A stretch of 28,170 nt of DNA from Chloroflexota bacterium (GTDB taxonomy: Bacteria > Chloroflexota > Dormibacteria > Dormibacterales > Dormibacteraceae). How positions within the stretch are numbered: the stretch's first letter is position 1; every line of letters starts with the position of its first letter. The notes beneath the pieces were generated by a model. It was not told where the DNA came from and made no database searches. It saw only the letters and a program-made list of their open reading frames with translations. Position numbers and translations under genes: made by a program. Shown piece by piece: positions 22,576 to 28,170 of the stretch. The DNA lies in contig VBJR01000269.1 in assembly GCA_005880175.1 (NCBI GenBank), positions 7,530 through 35,699 of the forward strand, read 5' to 3'.

Positions 22576-22807
22576 CGCGCGCGGGGCGGGGGGACGATAC
22601 GTGGTCGTCAAGGCGCTGGAGGACGGCGTGATCATCATGGGCCTGACCCGCGGCCGCGACACCCGGTCCCACCACTCCGAGCGCCTGGACGCCGGCGAGG
22701 TGCTGGTCGCCCAGTTCACGGACCTGACGGCGGCGATCAAGGTCCGGGGCCGGGCGGAGATCCTGACCGACGTCGGCAAGGTGACGTCGGGGCCGATAAC
22801 CGGCTAG
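22526..22807 (+). CDS. mtrB: TRAP homologue, trp RNA-binding attenuation protein
   Basis: The core of this 93-residue protein (YVVVKALEDGV, MGLTRGRDT, HHSERLDAGEVLVAQFT, AAIKVRGRAEI) aligns without gaps to Bacillus subtilis TRAP. TRAP forms an 11-subunit ring that, with tryptophan, binds RNA carrying spaced GAG/UAG triplets and shuts off trp genes. From knowledge of the Bacillus protein, Glu36, Asp39, Lys56 and Arg58 are kept (Glu52, Asp55, Lys72, Arg74 here); Lys37 is Arg53 and Phe32 is Ser48. Near the tryptophan pocket, Thr25, Thr30, Gln47 and Thr49 are kept, while Ser53 is Ala69. ATG 22526, 22547 and 22553 are all possible starts; the first two overlap dnaE more deeply. No trp gene is in the window. 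Confidence 0.88.
   Translation: MEKDTGEMAMEGQTGADARGAGGRYVVVKALEDGVIIMGLTRGRDTRSHHSERLDAGEVLVAQFTDLTAAIKVRGRAEILTDVGKVTSGPITG
22792..22804 (+). repeat. 13-base near-palindrome, left copy (GCCGATAACCGGC)
   Basis: This covers the end of mtrB, stop codon region included, and matches 22991-23003 (GCCGGTAACCGGC) at 12 of 13 bases; the next base (T) also matches. The two copies bracket a roughly 200-base stretch with tandem repeats. They could be duplicated target sites or two binding sites. Confidence 0.5.
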
Positions 22808-22827
22808 CCAGCGGGTTGGTCGAGGGG

Positions 22828-22889
22828 CATTCGCCGGCGGTTGGCCCCCTTGGGAGCCGCAGGGAGGCACATTCGCCGGCGGTCGGCCC
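22828..22889 (+). repeat. Two 20-base direct repeats 42 bases apart
   Basis: CATTCGCCGGCGGTTGGCCC (22828-22847) and CATTCGCCGGCGGTCGGCCC (22870-22889) differ at one base. Between them lies an imperfect hairpin (22843-22858). A second hairpin-like stretch (GGCCCTG at 22884-22890 with CAGGGCC downstream) follows. I see no gene in 22808-23070 otherwise. Only two copies exist, so this is not a CRISPR array. Confidence 0.65.
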
Positions 22890-22990
22890 TGTCCGGTCGC
22901 CGCGCCGACCAGGGCCGCACCTCGCCGCTCCCGTGCCCCGGCGACAGGAGGCCATGACACAACGCTTACATCCCGCCGAACGTCCCCGCG

Positions 22991-23019
22991 GCCGGTAACC
23001 GGCTCGGGTACGGTACTGT
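22991..23019 (+). promoter_or_regulatory. Palindrome and -10 candidate upstream of the exported-protein operon
   Basis: GCCGGTAACCGGC (22991-23003) is a perfect 13-base palindrome. TACTGT (23014-23019), a -10 candidate, follows ten bases later, so the palindrome covers the -35 zone and could be an operator. Transcription would begin near 23026, giving a leader of about 45 bases. Confidence 0.4.
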
Positions 23020-23070
23020 GTGGACCAGGTGCCGGCTGCAAGAGCTGGCGTCGCCTGGGACAGAGCCTGA

Positions 23071-25378
23071 ATGATTCCGAGCCCCGCCCCACCACGCCAG
23101 GCGGTTCGACGTTGGGGGTCGCGTGTGGGCGCCGCCGCGGTGGCCCTCGTCGGTCTGCTGCTCAGCGCCCCCGCCCGGCCCGCGTTCGCGGCCGCCGACA
23201 CGCAGGTCACGGTGACCATCAGCCAGCGCTGGCAGCTCGCCGGGACGCAGGGCACGTGGACGCCCTACGTCGTCACGGTGCGCGACACCGGCCAGGCCGG
23301 CTTCACCGGCGACCTCTACCTGGTGCCCAACGACACCCGGTCCGTCGCCCCCTACACCTACCCCACGTACCACACCACGATCACCGTCGCGCGCGGGAGC
23401 CAGCGGTCCGTCCAGTTCAACGTGATCGACTCGCCCGGCGGCTACTCCGCCGACGTCCGTGACAGCTCCGGCCGCGTCGCCGGCCACGCCGACGTGCAGG
23501 CGACCCCGAACGCCAGCAGCGCGTTCGGCGTCCTCAGCGACCTGACCCAGGCCGAGCAGAAGATCACCGCGCCCCTCCACGCCCTGACCCGGGTCGACTC
23601 GGCGCTGGCCCGCTTCTCCTCGGCCCAGGACTTCCCGACCAACGCGGTCTACCTCAGCGGCCTGAGCGGCATCATCGTGGACCAGTTCGACAGCGCCGCC
23701 CTCAGCCAGGCCCAGGTCCAGGCGCTCAAGGACTACGTCGGCCTGGGCGGCACCCTGATCGAGGCCGGCGGCCCGAGCTGGCGGCGCACCCTGCTCTCGC
23801 TCCCGGCCGAGCTGGTGCCGATGCACCCCACGTCCACCGCCACGGCCTCGCTCTCCGCGCTGGCCGAGCTGGCCGGCCGCACCACCGACGCCACCGCCCA
23901 GGTGGCCAGCGGCCAGGTCGGCGGCGGCAAGGTGGCGCTGGCCGCCGCCGACGGCACGCCCCTGGTCATCGAGGGCACGTACGGCCCCGGCCGCGTGGTC
24001 GAGCTGACGTTCGACCCGTTCGCCGAGCCGTTCGACAGCCAGGTCGAGCTGGCCGGGATGGCGTGGTCGAACGCGATCAGCCGGGCCCTGAGCGGGGTCC
24101 AGGGGGGCAGCCGCAGCGTGCCCTCCAACGGCTTCGGCTCATCGATCAGCTCGTCCTCCGCGGGCCTCAGCGCCGCGCCCGGCTCGTGGGCGCCCGGCTT
24201 CACCAGCAGCGCGGACCAGATCGCCACGATCCTGTCCGACCAGCCCTCGCTGGCGCCGCCGCCGGTCGGGCTGCTGGGCGGCCTGCTCGTCGCCTACGTG
24301 CTCCTGGCGGGCGTGCTCAACTACCTGTTCCTGAAGGCCGCCGGCCGCCGCCACCTGATGTGGATCAGCGTGCCCCTCATCGCGATCGTGTTCACCGTCG
24401 CGGCCTACGGGGTCGGCTTCGGCAGCCGCGGCTCCGACTTCCTGGTCACCGAGGTCCAGGTCCAGCGGATGGCACCGGAGGGCGCGGTCGAGTCGTACAC
24501 GTTCGAGGCGGTCTACCCGCCCCGCAAGGGCGACGTGACCCTGACCCTGCCCGGCAACACCCTGGTCTCCACCGCGGTCGCCGTGGGGACGTTCGCGGAC
24601 TCGCGCGGGCCGGTCCAGACGCTGACGGTGTCGCATCCGTTCACGTACCAGCCGGAGCAGTCGCTGCCGGTCGACGCGCAGCTGCAGGTCCAGAAGGGCC
24701 ACGTCATCGGCAAGATCGTGAACCTCAGCCAGCGCCCGATCAGCGACCTGGAGCTGGTCAGCGCCTCCGGCTCGGAGGCCGTGCTCGCGCCGAAGCTGGC
24801 GCCGGGCGCCAGCCAGTCCGTGGACGTCGAGCTCAGCCCGGGCCCGACCGGCCCGATCGCCAGCTCCAGGGCGACCGCCGTCGACATCCCGGGCGTCACC
24901 GAGAACTCGCGCGAGTCGATGATCCGGCTCGCCTCCAGCCAGGCCGTCAACGGCGTGCCGGGCGCGCTCGCGATCGTCGGCTTCACGCAGGCCACCGACT
25001 CCATGAGCGTGGACGGCGCCCAGCCCGGCCGCTCGGTCGTCGCGGCGATCGTCGAGCCGATCACGATGCAGTCGGCGGACGCCCTCTCCGGGATCGCGCC
25101 GCGGCCGCGCCTGGTCTCCAACTTCGGCAGCCCGGACGGCAGCACGCAGGTGGACGTGTACGACTTCGACCTGCCCCAACGTGCGCTCCGTGGAGGTGTA
25201 CGACTGGACCGCGCACACGTGGCGGGGGCTGCCCAAGCAGTCCGTGACGGCCCGGAGCCAGGCCCCGGCCGCGCTCAACCCCGGCGAGGTGACCGGCGGC
25301 GAGGTCCGCGTCCGCGTGGTCGAGGGCTTCGCGACGAACGGCCCCAACCTGGCCATCGGAGACCAGCCGTCCTCGTGA
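23071..25378 (+). pseudogene. Large exported membrane-anchored protein, frameshifted near its end
   Basis: I do not recognise a named family. After a signal-type segment (hydrophobic core at about residues 20-40, ARPAFAAAD) come beta-rich domains, then a Rossmann-like stretch recalling glutamine-amidotransferase folds (GLSGIIVDQFDSAALSQAQ, then DYVGLGGTLIEAGG, about residues 195-235). Two membrane helices lie at about 405-460, followed by more beta-rich sequence. At 25174-25180 the frame shifts. Removing one C from the CCCC run gives DLPNVRSVEVYDW and a continuous protein ending DQPSS at the TGA 25376-25378. The simplest view is a one-base homopolymer error or a recent slip. Product would be about 768 residues. 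The ABC ATPase gene begins ten bases later. Confidence 0.8.
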
Positions 25379-25388
25379 GCGCCGAGCG

Positions 25389-26336
25389 ATGATCGAGGTC
25401 CAGGCGCTGCACAAGCGGTTCGGCGGCCACGTCGCCCTCGAAGAGGTCGACTTCCTCGTGCCCCGGGGCGAGATCTTCGGGTTCGTCGGCCCCAACGGCG
25501 CGGGCAAGACGACCACGATCCGGATCCTGGCCACCCTGGCCGTGCCCGACTCCGGGTCGGCGACGGTCGGCGGCATCGACGTCGCCCACGACCCGCACGG
25601 CGTGCGCGAGCTGATCGGCTACATGCCCGACTTCTTCGGCGTGTACGACCGCCTGACGGCCGAGGAGTACCTGGTCTTCTACGCCGCCTGCCACGCGGTG
25701 CCCCACCGGCGGCGCCGCGCCGTGGCGCACGAGCTGCTCGAGCTGGTGGACCTCGGCGACCGGGCCGGCGACCAGGTGGACACGCTGAGCCGGGGCATGA
25801 AGCAGCGGCTGTGCCTGGCCCGCGCGCTCGTTCACGACCCGTCGGTGCTGCTCCTGGACGAGCCGGCGTCGGGCCTCGACCCGAGGGCCCGGATCGAGAT
25901 GCGGGAGCTGATCCGCGAGCTGCGCCGGATGGGGAAGACGATCCTGGTGTCCAGCCACATCCTCCCCGAGCTGGAGGAGCTGTGCACCTGGGTCGGCTTC
26001 ATCGACCACGGCCGGATGGTCGCGGCCGGCCCGATGGCCGACGTCCGCAACAAGGTGCTGGCCGGCCGCCGGCTGCGCGTCGAGCTGGTGGACGCCGACG
26101 ACATCAAGCTGTTCGCGGCGCGCGACCAGATCGCCGACCGGCCCGGCGTGATCGAGGTGCAGCTGGTGGACGAGGGCCTGGAGGTCGCGGTCGAGGACGG
26201 GTTCGCCGACCAGGACCTGCTGACGGCCCTGGTCCACGCGGGCGTGGCCATCCGCTCGTTCTCGCAGGTCACCGGCGACCTGTCGGAGGCGTTCATGCGG
26301 CTGACCGGGCCGGGCGTGGAGCGGTCCCCGCGATGA
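25389..26336 (+). CDS. ABC transporter ATP-binding protein (ABC-2 type)
   Basis: This 315-residue ATPase powers the permease encoded by the next gene. Walker A is GPNGAGKTT (about residue 36), the signature is LSRGMKQRL, Walker B is VLLLDEPASGLDP and the switch His is in SSH. A C-terminal regulatory extension of about 90 residues follows, as in many ABC-2 exporters. ATG 25389 opens directly on MIEVQALHKRFGG. The stop overlaps the permease start (ATGA). Substrate unknown. Confidence 0.94.
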   Translation: MIEVQALHKRFGGHVALEEVDFLVPRGEIFGFVGPNGAGKTTTIRILATLAVPDSGSATVGGIDVAHDPHGVRELIGYMPDFFGVYDRLTAEEYLVFYAACHAVPHRRRRAVAHELLELVDLGDRAGDQVDTLSRGMKQRLCLARALVHDPSVLLLDEPASGLDPRARIEMRELIRELRRMGKTILVSSHILPELEELCTWVGFIDHGRMVAAGPMADVRNKVLAGRRLRVELVDADDIKLFAARDQIADRPGVIEVQLVDEGLEVAVEDGFADQDLLTALVHAGVAIRSFSQVTGDLSEAFMRLTGPGVERSPR

Positions 26337-27316
26337 CGCTGTCCGAGCGCGTGGTCGCCCTGCTCGACAACCCTCTGATCTCCAAGGACGCGGTGTCCCG
26401 GATGCGGACGTGGCGTGCCCCGATGACCCTGACGATCTACCTGGGCCTGCTCAGCGCGTTCGGCTACGCCTCGTTCGTCACCACCACGCTGATGTCGCCC
26501 AGCCAGCGCACCGGCTCCGCTCTGATCGGGGCCGGGGTCTTCTCGTACCTGGCGTTCATCCAGCTCTCGCTGGTCAGCCTGTTCGCCCCGGCGCTGGCCG
26601 CCGGCGCGATCAGCGGGGAGCGCGAGCGGCAGACGTTCGACGTCCTGCTGGTCAGCCGCATGACCGCCGCCGCGATCGTGTTCGGCAAGCTGGTCTCGTC
26701 CGTCGCGTTCATGCTGCTGCTGATCCTGTCCGCGCTGCCCCTGTTCGCGGCCGTCTTCCTGTTCGGCGGCATCGACTTCGAGCAGTTCCTGGTCACGCAG
26801 CTCCTGACGGTGACGACGGCGATCACGATCGGCGCCGTCTCGCTGTTCCTGAGCGCGGCGTTCCGGCGCACGCTGTCCTCGACCGTGGTCTCGTACGGGG
26901 TGGCGTTCGCCGGGATGATCGGCACGCTGGTCGCCGGCCTGCTCTTCACACTGGCGCTGATGCTGCGGACCCCGGGCGGGCTCAACGGCACCGGCGACTC
27001 CCACCCGCTCCTGTTCGCCAACCCGTTCTACGCGCTGTTCGTCGTGCTCAACGATCCCAACGGCACGCCGGAGCCGGTGGGGCGGCTGGTCCAGCTGCTG
27101 TTCTTCGTGAACGGCCAGCCGGCGACGCTCGGCCCGTCGATCGAACCCTGGCAGGCGGCCGTCCTGGTCCAGATCGTGCTGGTGACGCTCAGCGTCGCGG
27201 GCGCCATCCACCTGGTCCAGAGCCGCCGGGCGCCGACGCCGTGGCGTCCGCCCGTGCCCCCCGAGCTGGTGTCCGCCGGCCCGGGTGAGCCTGTCGAGAT
27301 GGAGGCAACGCCGTGA
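26333..27316 (+). CDS. ABC-2 type permease
   Basis: This 327-residue integral membrane protein has about six hydrophobic segments. A cytoplasmic N-terminal part (LLDNPLISKDAVSRMRTWRAP) precedes the first helix, and GAISGERERQTFDVLLVSRM is the coupling-helix motif typical of ABC-2/NatB-like permeases. It would form the channel with the ATPase, and its stop overlaps the next start (GTGA). The C-terminus is a Pro-rich cytoplasmic tail. The operon layout suggests export or membrane remodelling linked to the neighbouring membrane proteins; this is inference. Confidence 0.88.
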   Translation: MTLSERVVALLDNPLISKDAVSRMRTWRAPMTLTIYLGLLSAFGYASFVTTTLMSPSQRTGSALIGAGVFSYLAFIQLSLVSLFAPALAAGAISGERERQTFDVLLVSRMTAAAIVFGKLVSSVAFMLLLILSALPLFAAVFLFGGIDFEQFLVTQLLTVTTAITIGAVSLFLSAAFRRTLSSTVVSYGVAFAGMIGTLVAGLLFTLALMLRTPGGLNGTGDSHPLLFANPFYALFVVLNDPNGTPEPVGRLVQLLFFVNGQPATLGPSIEPWQAAVLVQIVLVTLSVAGAIHLVQSRRAPTPWRPPVPPELVSAGPGEPVEMEATP

Positions 27317-28170
27317 AGCCTGTCCGTGCCCTGCTCGGCCGCGTCCGCTCGCGGCTCCTCCGCGACCATGCCCTGACCTGGGCGGCCAACGGAGCCGCCA
27401 TCGCCGCCGTCCTGGCGCTCGCCGCCGAGGTCGGGTTCCGGCGCTGGCCGCTCGATCCCGCGTGGCCGGCGCTGGCCGCCGCCGGCGGGATCGGCCTGGC
27501 CGTGGCGCTGGCCGGCTGGGTGCTGGCCTGGCCGTCCTGGGCCGAGGTGGCCCGGGTCGCCGACGCGCGCCTGGGCGGCCGGGAGCGCCTGACGACGGCG
27601 ATGCAGTTCGCCGCCGAGGGCGGCTGGCTGTACACCCGGCAGCGGGAGGACGCGGCCGCGTTCGCGAGCGGCGCGGACCTGGCCGACCTCGGTCCGCTCT
27701 CGCCGCCCGTCAAGGTGCTGGCGGTCGCGGCTGGCGCCGGGCTGGTCGCGCTGGCGCTGGCGCTGCTCCCGAACCCGGCCGTGCAGGCGCTCCGCCAGCA
27801 CCGGATCGAGACGGCGGCGCAGGACCAGGCCGCCAACCAGGTCCAGCAGATCGCCCAGCAGCTCGGGCAGGGCCAGGCCGGCGAGGACCCGGCCCAGCGC
27901 CAGGCGCTCACGAAGGAGCTGCAGAAGGCGGCCTCCGGCGCCAAGCAGGCGCCCAACGCGCAGTCCGCGGTCGCCTCGCTGAGCCAGGCCCAGGACGCCC
28001 TCCGCCAGCTCCAGGACCCCGCGCAGGGGCAGAAGGCGGACGCGGCCGCCAGCGCCGGCGCGCAGCTGGCGCAGAACCCCGCCTCGGCCAAGGCCGGGCA
28101 GGCCCTGGCCAGCCAGAACATGCAGGCCGCGTCCAACGAGCTGAACAACCTGGCCCAGAACCTGCCCAAC
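27313..28170 (+). CDS. Membrane protein with Gln/Ala-rich coiled-coil region, incomplete at the window end
   Basis: An open frame of 286 codons runs from GTG 27313, which overlaps the permease stop, to the window end without a stop codon. Two hydrophobic segments lie near residues 21-42 and 50-72, and a third near 133-152. From about residue 155 on, the sequence is dominated by Gln, Ala and Asn (QDQAANQVQQIAQQLGQGQ, then many Q-A repeats), which suggests a long coiled coil outside or along the membrane. The layout recalls DUF4175-like proteins found near MoxR ATPase and DUF58 genes; I have not verified this. It is clearly coding, since coupling and codon use match its neighbours. Confidence 0.82.
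   Translation, partial: MKPVRALLGRVRSRLLRDHALTWAANGAAIAAVLALAAEVGFRRWPLDPAWPALAAAGGIGLAVALAGWVLAWPSWAEVARVADARLGGRERLTTAMQFAAEGGWLYTRQREDAAAFASGADLADLGPLSPPVKVLAVAAGAGLVALALALLPNPAVQALRQHRIETAAQDQAANQVQQIAQQLGQGQAGEDPAQRQALTKELQKAASGAKQAPNAQSAVASLSQAQDALRQLQDPAQGQKADAAASAGAQLAQNPASAKAGQALASQNMQAASNELNNLAQNLPN

Noticed and set aside
22828..22889. Possible CRISPR array
   Set aside because: Only two 20-base copies with one spacer-like gap, no third unit, and no cas gene nearby.

Overview
The window is a 28.2-kb piece of a very GC-rich (about 70%) bacterial chromosome. Gene content is mostly housekeeping: ligA, gatCAB and dnaE, an ECF sigma/RskA-type anti-sigma pair, a DesK-like two-component system and a Tat-exported peptide-binding lipoprotein. 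The style resembles a high-GC Chloroflexota, Dormibacterota-like or deep actinobacterial lineage. No rRNA or other marker fixes the taxonomy, so this is inference. I saw no tRNA, rRNA, phage or CRISPR array.

Layout. 1-1.7 kb: 3' part of ligA, overlapped tail-to-tail by a vapBC toxin-antitoxin pair with a visible double palindrome as operator. 1.8-5.2 kb: a small zinc-ribbon membrane protein, then gatC-gatA-gatB. 5.3-6.6 kb: ECF sigma factor and anti-sigma factor. 6.6-8.7 kb: PHP phosphoesterase and an RNA uracil-5-methyltransferase, translationally coupled. 8.7-9.2 kb: a secreted cysteine-rich protein of unknown function. 9.3-11.8 kb: response regulator and sensor kinase on the minus strand. 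11.9-12.8 kb: a truncated YwaF/TIGR02206-like membrane protein running into a 284-bp palindromic element. 12.8-15.1 kb: minus-strand dienelactone-hydrolase-like enzyme, a small conserved protein and an aminotransferase. 15.2-18.9 kb: peptide ABC transporter (binding protein and two permeases, no ATPase) behind a near-consensus sigma-70 promoter. 19.0-22.8 kb: dnaE overlapping a homologue of mtrB, the trp RNA-binding attenuation protein TRAP. 23.1-28.2 kb: a tightly coupled operon of a large exported membrane-anchored protein, an ABC ATPase, its permease and a Gln/Ala-rich membrane protein that runs off the end.

Two results stand out. First, mtrB/TRAP, best known from Bacillus, sits here in a very different genomic setting. 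It keeps most of the RNA-contact residues, but Lys37 is replaced by Arg and Phe32 by Ser. Second, five well-conserved proteins (LigA, GatC, GatB, the YwaF-like protein, DnaE) each lack one internal or C-terminal block of roughly 20-35 residues, sometimes with a frameshift. Another gene has a probable one-base homopolymer frameshift. Because several of these genes are normally essential, missing sequence in the assembly (for example scaffold gaps closed without Ns) is the leading explanation, and reads should be checked before any biology is drawn from it.

Several genes start 6-10 bases after a TANNNT hexamer with no Shine-Dalgarno sequence, which suggests frequent leaderless transcripts. Two genes, gatA and the PHP gene, have no ATG, GTG or TTG at the expected start; ATA and ATC are the best-placed codons.
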